Shown here in pieces: positions 7,120 through 13,828 of a stretch of 31,232 nucleotides of DNA (within the stretch, counting starts at the first letter, position 1; each line of letters starts with the position of its first letter). This stretch comes from DAOVQB01 sp023128935 (GTDB lineage: Bacteria > Eisenbacteria > RBG-16-71-46 > CAIMUX01 > WJJG01), in assembly GCA_030628905.1 (NCBI GenBank), contig DAOVQB010000030.1, forward strand, positions 1 to 31,232, written 5' to 3'. Below the pieces are notes generated by a model. The model was given only the letters and a program-made list of their open reading frames with translations. It was not told the DNA's origin and ran no database searches. The translations under genes were made by a program, and so were the position numbers.

Positions 7120-8713
7120 CCTGCGCGGGGCATACTCCGCCGTCGCGGGGGTGATCCCCGTTTCCACTGCCGGCCGCGTGATCCGCGTGGTGGGAAGTGT
7201 CGTGGAGGCCTCCGGGCTGAAGGCTGCGGTTGGTGAACTCTGCACGATCGAGTTGCCAGCGCGCACGCACAGGCCGAAGCGTCGCAACGAGTTAGGAGTC
7301 GCCTGTCCCGATGATGGCGCCCCTGAGCCTGATGCGCTCCATGCCCAGGCTGAGGTCATCGGTTTCCACCGCGATTCCATCTTGCTCATGCCACTGACCG
7401 AGGTCTCCGGGATCTGTCCTGGAGCACTCGTTAGGAGCACGCTTCGTCCCCTCTCGGTGAGGGTTGGCGAGGGGCTGCTCGGACGGATCCTAGATGGTCT
7501 GGGAAGGCCGATCGATGGCAAGGGATCGGTGCGCGGCGCCTCGTTTCGCCCCCTCATCGCGAGAGCCCCCGGGCCGCTGGACCGCCGCCGCATACGGGAA
7601 CCGCTGGTTACAGGCGTGCGAGCTATGGATGCGCTCTTGACCTGTGGCCAGGGTCAGCGGATGGGGATCTTCGCGGGCTCGGGCATCGGCAAGTCGGTTC
7701 TGCTTGGCTCGATCGCGCGGCATGCAGTTGCCGACGTCAACGTGATTGCCCTGATCGGTGAACGAGGCCGCGAAGTGCGCGAATTCCTGGAACGGGATCT
7801 CGGCGATGGATTGCAGCGATCAATCGTGGTAGTGGCCACCTCCGATCAGCCTGCCCTCCTGCGCATCAAAGGAACGTTGGTTGCGCTGACGATTGCCGAG
7901 CATTTCCGGGAGCAGGGCGCAAACGTCCTTTTCATGATGGATTCGCTGACCCGCGTAGCGATGGCCCAGCGCGAAATCGGCTTGGCTGCCGGCGAGCCCC
8001 CAACGACAAAGGGCTATCCGCCGTCGGTCTTCTCGCTCATGCCGCGATTGCTCGAGCGGGTCGGGACGTCACCGGCAGGCACTATCACAGGGCTCTTCGC
8101 TGTGTTAGTGGAAGCGGATGATATGAATGAGCCAGTGAGTGATGCGGCTCGATCTATCCTTGATGGCCATATCACACTGAGTCGCCGCCTGGCCCAATTG
8201 GGTCACTATCCTGCCATTGACGTGCTCGGCAGCGTGAGCCGCGTGATGCCGGATGTCGTATCGGCCGATCATCTCGAGGCAGCGACTGAGATCCGGCGCG
8301 TGCTGGCCGTTCATGCCGAAGCCGAAGATGTCATCAACTTGGGCGCCTATGTGCCTGGCTCCAATCCCCAAGTGGACGAGGCCATCGCCCGGCTCCCGCA
8401 GATCAAGAGCTTCCTTTGCCAGCGCCCCGACGAAGCATCCCTGTGGAAGGAAACAATCCGCCAGGTCAAGGAGCTCGGGGCCGCCCGAACCATTCCGGCA
8501 CCCAGTGAGGAGGGAGTGGTTCCCGAGCAACCGCCTTTCCCGAACGCGGAAGATGAACGCCGGATGGCCGCGGTGACGTGGGCAGCGGAGCAACCCGGTG
8601 AAGAATCCAACGCGCCCAGCCCCGTGACAACCAAGGGGCCCTCACCTGGCATCATGGCCGCCGGGGGGGGGAAAGGTTTTCCGCCCCCGGGAAGGTTCTT
8701 CCCAGCTGGATGA
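7109..8713 (+). CDS. fliI: Flagellum-specific ATPase FliI, with a C-terminal extension
   Basis: FliI is the F1-beta-like ATPase that energises the type III export apparatus. I choose ATG 7109 (534 residues) because GGAGG at 7095-7099 is 9 bp upstream; earlier ATGs at 7076 and 7100 lie deeper in fliH or directly abut that site. Walker A is GSGIGKS at residues 190-196 and Walker B with the FliI signature is VLFMMDSLTRVAMAQREIGLAAGEPP. The family core ends near LWKETIRQVKELG (about residue 458), as FliI is usually about 440 residues. The remaining 75 or so residues are Pro/Gly/Glu-rich, and the last ones (GKGFPPPGRFFPAG) are encoded by the palindrome pair at 8668-8704. The tail is probably dispensable. 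Confidence 0.95.
   Translation: MQLDLRGAYSAVAGVIPVSTAGRVIRVVGSVVEASGLKAAVGELCTIELPARTHRPKRRNELGVACPDDGAPEPDALHAQAEVIGFHRDSILLMPLTEVSGICPGALVRSTLRPLSVRVGEGLLGRILDGLGRPIDGKGSVRGASFRPLIARAPGPLDRRRIREPLVTGVRAMDALLTCGQGQRMGIFAGSGIGKSVLLGSIARHAVADVNVIALIGERGREVREFLERDLGDGLQRSIVVVATSDQPALLRIKGTLVALTIAEHFREQGANVLFMMDSLTRVAMAQREIGLAAGEPPTTKGYPPSVFSLMPRLLERVGTSPAGTITGLFAVLVEADDMNEPVSDAARSILDGHITLSRRLAQLGHYPAIDVLGSVSRVMPDVVSADHLEAATEIRRVLAVHAEAEDVINLGAYVPGSNPQVDEAIARLPQIKSFLCQRPDEASLWKETIRQVKELGAARTIPAPSEEGVVPEQPPFPNAEDERRMAAVTWAAEQPGEESNAPSPVTTKGPSPGIMAAGGGKGFPPPGRFFPAG
8668..8704 (+). promoter_or_regulatory. Paired palindromes, putative enhancer (copy 2), inside the 3' end of fliI
   Basis: This copy has the same 37-bp layout as 2032-2068: GGGAAA-GGT-TTTCCG (centre 8676) and GGGAAG-GTT-CTTCCC (centre 8696), again 20 bp apart. 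The second palindrome is identical over 16 bp to that of copy 1. The element ends exactly 90 bp before the -24 GG of the sigma-54 promoter in front of fliJ. It is within the fliI reading frame and stops 9 bp before the stop codon. Its role as an activator site is inferred from layout and spacing. Confidence 0.72.
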
Positions 8714-8792
8714 CTGACCTGGTCCCCCTGCCGGCCATACGTAACTAATTGCTCCGCTATTGGATACAGCCTGATTCCTCTTCTCACTCAGC

Positions 8793-8810
8793 CCGGCATA
8801 CCTCTTGCAT
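8793..8810 (+). promoter_or_regulatory. Sigma-54 (-24/-12) promoter upstream of fliJ
   Basis: The sequence CCGGCATACCTCTTGCAT has GG at 8795-8796 and GC at 8807-8808 with exactly 10 bases between, and a full TTGCA -12 block. Transcription should start near 8820, giving a leader of about 108 nt. This splits fliJ and the hook genes from the fliE-fliI transcript. The TTG at 8805 lies within the -12 element, so it cannot be the fliJ start on this transcript. Confidence 0.77.
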
Positions 8811-8845
8811 ACAGAGCCAGCGTGTAGTGGCGAGCATGCCATGGG

Positions 8846-8860
8846 GGCAGCGGTGCTGCC
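8846..8860 (+). other. Small inverted repeat in the fliJ leader
   Basis: GGCAGC (8846-8851), a 3-base loop and GCTGCC (8855-8860) form a perfect 6-bp stem in the predicted fliJ 5' leader. It lacks a following T-run, so it is not a terminator. It may be chance in GC-rich DNA or a leader structure. An ATG at 8836 also opens a 31-codon frame whose stop overlaps the fliJ GTG start. Confidence 0.4.
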
Positions 8861-8927
8861 TGCCACCCCGGGGGCCCGCGTGGCGGGGAGCACTGCGGGC
8901 GCGGTCGCGACAGCCAAGGAGAGTGAG

Positions 8928-9374
8928 GTGAAGCGGTTCCGCTTCGCACTACAGGGTTTGGAGAAGGTGCGCCAGGTGCGCCTCGACGATGCCCGGCTGG
9001 CTCTGGCCAGGACCGAGGCGAAAAGAAGGGCAGAGGAGGAACGGATCATGCGCCTCGAGCAGAAAATGGATGAAACATCGGTGGCGTCTGCGAGGGAAGG
9101 GACTCTCGATATCACGGGTCTGCTTGAGGAACAGCGATACATAGGTGAGCTGCGCCGGCAGCGCCAGGGGGCGATTGAGCGGCTCTCGCAGTGGATTGGG
9201 GCCGTGGAGAAGGATCGTCAAGAGTTGCTGCGCGTCTCCAAAGAGCACAAGGCGCTCGAGCGGCTCCGAGAGCGAAGGTATTTGGAATTCGTACGGGAAG
9301 TAATGCGTGAGGAAACCCAGCAGAGCGATGAGACGGCTTCCATCTGCGACCAGCGCAGGCGCATGGAGGCCTGA
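8928..9374 (+). CDS. fliJ: Flagellar export chaperone/stalk protein FliJ
   Basis: FliJ is the coiled-coil stalk of the FliI ATPase ring and helps couple export to the proton motive force. The start is placed at GTG 8928, giving 148 residues that begin VKRFRFALQGLEKVRQVR, the usual FliJ opening; AAGGAG lies at 8916-8921. The rest is an almost continuous Arg/Glu-rich helix (KRRAEEERIMRLEQKMDE, LEEQRYIGELRRQRQ, KEHKALERLRERRYLEFVREVMREE), as expected. Longer in-frame starts (ATG 8841, TTG 8805) add low-complexity sequence without family resemblance. It is the first gene after the second sigma-54 promoter. Confidence 0.9.
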   Translation: MKRFRFALQGLEKVRQVRLDDARLALARTEAKRRAEEERIMRLEQKMDETSVASAREGTLDITGLLEEQRYIGELRRQRQGAIERLSQWIGAVEKDRQELLRVSKEHKALERLRERRYLEFVREVMREETQQSDETASICDQRRRMEA

Positions 9375-9382
9375 ACCTTGCG

Positions 9383-10069
9383 ATGGGCAAGTCGAGAGGT
9401 GCAGGCGTGAAGGGTGATCCTGCGAGTAAGCGATCCACCGGAGACCACAGGGCGTCGACTGGCACGGCCGGTGAGCGGGGAGCTGTTGGCATCTTGGGTA
9501 TATTGGCTGTCTTCGCGGCCAGCGCGATTGTGATCACCCTAGTCATGCTCTTTGTTACCGGGCTGGCCCAGCGACAGCTCCTTCCGCGGATGCGGATACG
9601 GGCTGAGCAGGCGCTTCCCGAGAAGCCAGTCTCCGAGGCTGATGCGCTTCTCGCGCCAGCCGGTGTAACTGGCGCACCGCCCTCAGTCGGGGAGCCAGCC
9701 GCGCCTAAATGGAGTCCCGGGGCGCTCGACTCGCTTAAGGCACTCAAGCAGCAGATTCGGATCGGGCAGGAGGGGCTGGATGCCCGGCTGGAAGAAGTGC
9801 GGCGCATGACGGAGCAGTTGCAGAAGGAAAGGGCCACGGCCGACGAAGCTGCCGATGCGCGGATGGCGGAAATGGCCAAGGTCTACTCGAACATGAAGCC
9901 ACAGGCTGCTGCCCAGGTCATGGCCTATCTGGATGACAAGACCTTCAAGCAGGTCTTCGACCAGCTCAACAAGCGGCAGGCGGCCAAGATCCTGGCCTTC
10001 ATCAATCCAGCCAGGGTCGCGCGGCTCACAAAACAGGCTTCGGTGTCTGCCGCGGGGGCGCGCTCGTGA
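9383..10069 (+). CDS. MotE-like flagellar protein (one membrane helix, MgtE-N-like C-domain)
   Basis: The 228-residue protein lies between fliJ and fliK, the usual place of MotE/FlbB-type genes outside enterobacteria. A short, basic N-terminus is followed by one membrane helix (about 34-60, GILGILAVFAASAIVITLVMLF), a Pro/Ala-rich linker, a coiled coil (about 115-155, LKALKQQIRIGQ...RRMTEQLQKERA) and the conserved MgtE-N/MotE-like end (AEMAKVYSNMKPQAAAQVMAYL, then KQVFDQLNKRQAAKILAFI). MotE is known as a chaperone for the periplasmic motility protein MotC in rhizobia; in other phyla the role is less clear. The stop overlaps the next GTG start (GTGA). The ATG start is 13 bp from its nearest GGAGG, so it is not certain. 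Confidence 0.82.
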   Translation: MGKSRGAGVKGDPASKRSTGDHRASTGTAGERGAVGILGILAVFAASAIVITLVMLFVTGLAQRQLLPRMRIRAEQALPEKPVSEADALLAPAGVTGAPPSVGEPAAPKWSPGALDSLKALKQQIRIGQEGLDARLEEVRRMTEQLQKERATADEAADARMAEMAKVYSNMKPQAAAQVMAYLDDKTFKQVFDQLNKRQAAKILAFINPARVARLTKQASVSAAGARS

Positions 10070-12852
10070 ACGGGGATTTGGATGAGCGCGGCTCAGGACG
10101 CCATCAGCGGCCGCGGGCATGGGCGCAAACCAGAGCGGCAGTGAATGGAGGAGAGGTAGTGCCATTCATCCCTGTGTCAGCAGGTCCGCAAGCCGGACTG
10201 ATTCCAGGCGGGGGAGAGGGCGGCGAAACCGGTGGGACGACGCAGAACCCCAGCGGGGTGTTTGAGAGCGTTGTCGCACTCACCTGCCGCGAGCGGCCAT
10301 CGACACCACCGGTTGGCAAGCGCGAGTTGTCCGCGTCCGCAGATCCGCGCCCGCAGCCGCAGCCAATACGCCACGCCCAACAGATCCCCAGCTCACGACC
10401 TCAGGATTCAGCGCCGTTGGCTTGCATGGGTCTGCTGGGGTCGCTGGATGGCTCTCGCCAACCGACCGCATCCACACAGGGGCCAGCCGCAGGGCGGACG
10501 GATGAAGCTGCTGCGGAGGGGCCTACTGGGGTGAGTGACCAACAGTTGCCCAAGCCCACCACGCGCCGGCAGCCCTCCAGTGCGGACATGCCGGTGTCAA
10601 ACCTGCCCGCGGCGCTGCCGGGCCTGGCGCGCATATCTCACCAGGCCTCGTCGCGAGCGCATACAGATCCGCGGCCGCAGCAAATGGCTGGAGAAACATA
10701 CGAGCCAGTTCAGTTGGCACCAGTACACCGTGCAGAGGCAGAGGTCCCCAGCGTTACCGCAGATTCCCCGCCACAGTTGCCAAGCGTTACCGTAGATTCC
10801 CCGCCACAGTTGCCAAAGGCCTGGGACCCATGGGTGCAGGCCGGTAAGTCAGGGTTCGGGTTCCCGCTGGCGACCGGCTCTCAAGCCGGCCACGCGGGCT
10901 TAGTCCAGACTGCTCCCCAAACCTCGTCGCCAGGGCGCATTTTTCCCCAGGCCCCGTCGCGAGGGCCTGCAGATCCGCAGCCGCATCAGAGGGCCGGTGA
11001 GAAGTCCGTTCTATGCTCATCCCCCCCGCAAGCAACAGAGGCGGGCTCCGGAATGCGCGCGCTGGTCGCGGCCGTGCGCCCGGGTGGTGAGGAGCTGGCG
11101 ATCCCACAGCCGGCGGCCGGGGGTGAAGTCCTCTCAGTCCCAAGCGGAGGAGATTCCGCTGGGAGGATCCCCGGGCAGCGCACCGCAAACGCAAGCACAC
11201 TGGCGCATCCCACAGAGACTGGCGCCCCCACGATCTCGGCAGCACCCGGGGCATCCAAGATTGAGGGTTCGGCCACTGCGGCGACCGAGAGCCCAGGCAT
11301 CAGCACCGACCGGGCGGTTTCTACGGGGCTTGGTACCGACCGGGCGGTTTCTACATCACAGGGCGCCCCCCAGACAGGTGAGACGGCTAGACCGATTGGC
11401 TATCGGGGTCAGAATAACGACAGGCAGGCGCTCCACACTGCGGCGAGTGGGAACGGCGGCGGGAGCAGGCCCGCGCTGGGGGTGCGTCCGAAGCTGACTA
11501 CGATCGTTGGCGGCGCGAGCGTAGGGCGTGCGGGGACCTCGACGCCTGCTGGCCGCATCATGGCGCGCATTGAAGGTGACTGGCACCATGAAACCCGCTC
11601 TGGCCCGGGACCTGAGCCCAAGGCGTCACGCACAGCTGCCTCTTCCCCGCACGGGGTCAGAGCAGCGGCACCTCCTCAGCCGCGTGGCAAGCCTATACCT
11701 GCCAGAGGCGTACCCGAGGGGCGTGGCAAGCCTATACCTGCCAGCGGCGCACCAGAGGGGCGCCGCCAGGCCGGGAGCGAGCCGAGGCCCTCACCAATCC
11801 CCATACATTCCATCCATCCCACATCAGGGAGGGTGACCGAGCGGTCTGGGACTGATCCGGCGCGCCATCGGATCGGGCAGCGGGGCCAGGGGAGCCCGCC
11901 GGCCAATGAGGTTGCAACGCGGCCTGCCACGCCGTGGTGGCTGCGCGCGGACGATGGAGCAACTGCGCGGCCGGTTGAAGCCCAGATCCAGGTAGATCAG
12001 GAGGTCCCGGTCAGAGCGGTTGCGCGGAGGGGTTCTGGTGGGTTCAAAGGTGAGGGGGTTGGGGATGCCAGTGCGCGGACGGGCGGGTCCGCCAACGCAC
12101 GCCGGCCAGGGAACGGGGGGCCCGAAGGGGGACTCTCGTGGCGGCCGGTTCAAGGTCTCATGGATGAGTCAGCACCCCGACCTTCTCACCCTGCGCCTCT
12201 CGATCAGCGCGCTGCGGTGGCCGGGCCTGAGCGGGGGCTTGCGGGGCCCAACAAGGGGATGATGCCGCCGGCAAGCACAGCCGTCGGGGCTGGAACGCCA
12301 GCCCCTACGGACATGCTGCCCCCCAAACTGGCCTCTGTCAGTGCGCAAACCGCCTACTGGCTCCGCGCTTCCCTGCGCGCCCAGCGGCGCGAGGCGGTCG
12401 TGACCTTGGATCCCCCGGAACTGGGTCGCTTGAGAATCCATGTACGCCAAGATGGACCGGGGATGACAGCGCGCATCACGGCGGAACTGCCCGAGGTGGA
12501 GGCGCTGTTGCGTGCGGGGGCCGAGATGATTCGCGAGCGGCTTGTAAGCCAAGGCCTGCGGATCGATCAGTTAGTGATTGAATCTGCGCCCCACCGCAGC
12601 GAGAGCGCGAGATCGGCGCCCTCGGACGGGTCTGGGCAACAGACTCAAACTCCGGGGGACCCGGATACGGGGCCGCAGGGCGGACGCCGGGCGCCGCAGG
12701 ATTCGCCAAACCCCCGTGGGCACGGGGGAGCTGGGCGGGATGGGCCGGAATCGGACCGGCGGCCTCAGACGGCAGACGGGGCGGTGCCACCCACACCCCG
12801 ACTAGAGCCAAGTGGCCGCGGGCGCCGGGGCCGTCTGGATGTGAGAGCCTAG
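10066..12852 (+). CDS. fliK: Flagellar hook-length control protein FliK
   Basis: FliK measures hook length and triggers the FlhB substrate switch. The 928-residue product is more than twice the length of enterobacterial FliK (about 400). Residues 1 to about 760 are Pro/Gly/Ser/Arg-rich and disordered-looking, with three short internal repeats. The conserved C-domain (about 766-845) reads REAVVTLDPPELGRLRIHV, then AELPEVEALLRAGAEMIRERLVSQGLRIDQLVIE, the Flg_hook pattern that contacts FlhB. A second disordered tail follows. The GTG at 10066 overlaps the upstream stop by 4 bp but lacks a clear ribosome site; GTG 10159, after GGAGGAGAGG at 10147-10156, is a strong alternative. Long open frames on the other strand and phases are GC-rich shadows. 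Confidence 0.9.
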   Translation: MNGDLDERGSGRHQRPRAWAQTRAAVNGGEVVPFIPVSAGPQAGLIPGGGEGGETGGTTQNPSGVFESVVALTCRERPSTPPVGKRELSASADPRPQPQPIRHAQQIPSSRPQDSAPLACMGLLGSLDGSRQPTASTQGPAAGRTDEAAAEGPTGVSDQQLPKPTTRRQPSSADMPVSNLPAALPGLARISHQASSRAHTDPRPQQMAGETYEPVQLAPVHRAEAEVPSVTADSPPQLPSVTVDSPPQLPKAWDPWVQAGKSGFGFPLATGSQAGHAGLVQTAPQTSSPGRIFPQAPSRGPADPQPHQRAGEKSVLCSSPPQATEAGSGMRALVAAVRPGGEELAIPQPAAGGEVLSVPSGGDSAGRIPGQRTANASTLAHPTETGAPTISAAPGASKIEGSATAATESPGISTDRAVSTGLGTDRAVSTSQGAPQTGETARPIGYRGQNNDRQALHTAASGNGGGSRPALGVRPKLTTIVGGASVGRAGTSTPAGRIMARIEGDWHHETRSGPGPEPKASRTAASSPHGVRAAAPPQPRGKPIPARGVPEGRGKPIPASGAPEGRRQAGSEPRPSPIPIHSIHPTSGRVTERSGTDPARHRIGQRGQGSPPANEVATRPATPWWLRADDGATARPVEAQIQVDQEVPVRAVARRGSGGFKGEGVGDASARTGGSANARRPGNGGPEGGLSWRPVQGLMDESAPRPSHPAPLDQRAAVAGPERGLAGPNKGMMPPASTAVGAGTPAPTDMLPPKLASVSAQTAYWLRASLRAQRREAVVTLDPPELGRLRIHVRQDGPGMTARITAELPEVEALLRAGAEMIRERLVSQGLRIDQLVIESAPHRSESARSAPSDGSGQQTQTPGDPDTGPQGGRRAPQDSPNPRGHGGAGRDGPESDRRPQTADGAVPPTPRLEPSGRGRRGRLDVRA
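10750..10815 (+). repeat. 33-bp tandem duplication in fliK
   Basis: Two adjacent 33-bp units (10750-10782 and 10783-10815) differ at a single base. Each encodes SVTxDSPPQLP, with Ala or Val at x. They sit in the disordered ruler region of FliK, so a unit gain or loss would change FliK length without breaking the frame. Confidence 0.93.
11305..11354 (+). repeat. 20-bp direct repeat (30-bp period) in fliK
   Basis: The 20 bases at 11305-11324 recur exactly at 11335-11354, giving TDRAVST twice in the protein with a 10-residue period. It is in the disordered N-terminal part of FliK. Confidence 0.9.
11682..11759 (+). repeat. 39-bp tandem repeat in fliK
   Basis: Two adjacent 39-bp units (11682-11720 and 11721-11759) share an exact 24-base block (11682-11705 and 11721-11744) and are similar beyond it. 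They encode RGKPIPARGVPEG and RGKPIPASGAPEG. The multiple of three preserves the FliK frame. Confidence 0.9.
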
Positions 12853-12896
12853 CCCGGAGGGGCCGCCTCGCAGGTCAAGGGGAAGGAGGAAGAAGC

Positions 12897-13691
12897 ATGG
12901 ATGTCTCCAGTGTGACCGGAACTCACAATCCGTCGTTCATCACGAAAGGCGCGGCCAACATCATGGGAAAAAATGAATTCTTGAATCTGCTCGTTACACA
13001 GCTGCGCTATCAAAACCCGCTGGATCCGATGAGCAACACCGAATTTGTGGCTCAGCTGGCGCAGTTCAGTTCGCTCGAACAGATTCAAAACCTCAACGCC
13101 AGCTTCGCGGATCAGAGCGCCCTGATTCTATCCCTGAATAACAGTATGGCCACCGCTCTCATTGGCCGCGAGGTCGTCGTTGCCAGCAGTGAGTTCTGTC
13201 TCGAGGCAGATGCCCGCCCCCGGATCGGGTTCACGATCGGCACCGCCGCACAGAGCGCCACGGTTGAAATCCGGGATGCAGGTGGAGGCTTGGTGAGGAG
13301 CATCCAGATGGGTGCGGTTTCCAGTGGCAGGCACCAATTGGAGTGGGACGGATTGGACAATCAGGGTCAGCGTGCGCCTGAGGGCACTTACTCGATCCAT
13401 ATCGAGGCCGGGGATGCCAACGGCGTCACGGTTTCTGCCTACCCAATGGTGATTGGCAGAGTGGCGAGCGTGGAGTATGAGGCCGGCATGGCCTACTTCA
13501 TGGTGTGCGGTGTCAGAACGCCGATTGCCGCACTCCTTGAGGTGCTCGGATTTGCGCAGGCGCAGGCGCAGGGGCAAGACGGCTCTGCGGCGCCGTCGAC
13601 TGGAGGCCAGGCGACGGACCCTGAGCCAGGACAGAGCCCAGATCCCGAACCTCCTGGGGATGGGAAACAGGTTCTGGTGGATCTGGAATAG
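12897..13691 (+). CDS. flgD: Flagellar hook assembly (scaffolding) protein FlgD
   Basis: FlgD caps the growing hook and directs FlgE polymerisation. The N-terminal third has the highly conserved KNEFLNLLVTQLRYQNPLDPM, then EFVAQLAQFSSLEQIQNLN, diagnostic of FlgD. It is followed by the Tudor/FnIII-like C-domain, including the FLGD Ig-like segment HQLEWDGLDNQGQRAPEGTYSI (about 142-165). The 264-residue protein ends in an Ala/Gln/Pro-rich tail (about 220-264) absent from short FlgDs. ATG 12897 follows AAGGAGG at 12883-12889. The gene sits between fliK and flgE as usual. Confidence 0.95.
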   Translation: MDVSSVTGTHNPSFITKGAANIMGKNEFLNLLVTQLRYQNPLDPMSNTEFVAQLAQFSSLEQIQNLNASFADQSALILSLNNSMATALIGREVVVASSEFCLEADARPRIGFTIGTAAQSATVEIRDAGGGLVRSIQMGAVSSGRHQLEWDGLDNQGQRAPEGTYSIHIEAGDANGVTVSAYPMVIGRVASVEYEAGMAYFMVCGVRTPIAALLEVLGFAQAQAQGQDGSAAPSTGGQATDPEPGQSPDPEPPGDGKQVLVDLE

Positions 13692-13828
13692 GGCAGACAT
13701 AGGTGGGGAACCCCTATTCGCAGAGGATACGAGGCTCTCTGCCAGTTGGAGATAGGCAATCCCGGGCAGACGCCCGAGCGCAGGACGTAAACGGAAAGTA
13801 GCAGGACGAAAAGGGAGGATCAGGAGCC
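13692..13828 (+). other. Intergenic region between flgD and flgE
   Basis: This 137-bp gap has no gene that I can support; the small flgD-flgE spacer gene seen in some bacteria is missing. It holds an imperfect inverted repeat around 13699-13717 (GGGG-AA-CCCC core at 13705-13714), a direct repeat of GGGCAGAC (13691-13698 and 13765-13772), and AAGGGAGG at 13811-13818 before flgE. No sigma-54 or sigma-28 promoter is convincing here. Confidence 0.55.

Noticed and set aside
8668..8704. Palindrome pair as a REP-like or mobile repeat
   Set aside because: Only two copies are seen, both at exactly 90 bp from a sigma-54 promoter. A random repeat would not keep this spacing; a genome-wide scan would settle it.
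8805..8927. Longer fliJ from TTG 8805 or ATG 8841
   Set aside because: 8805 is inside the -12 promoter element, and the added residues do not resemble FliJ. GTG 8928 gives the typical N-terminus and has AAGGAG upstream.
10104..12811. Many open frames on both strands within fliK
   Set aside because: fliK is GC-rich and low in complexity, so stops are rare in all frames. None of the alternative products has a recognisable domain or ribosome site.
13785..13812. Sigma-28 promoter before flgE (TAAA with 15-bp spacing)
   Set aside because: The -10 side (CGAAAAGG) does not match GCCGATAA well enough.
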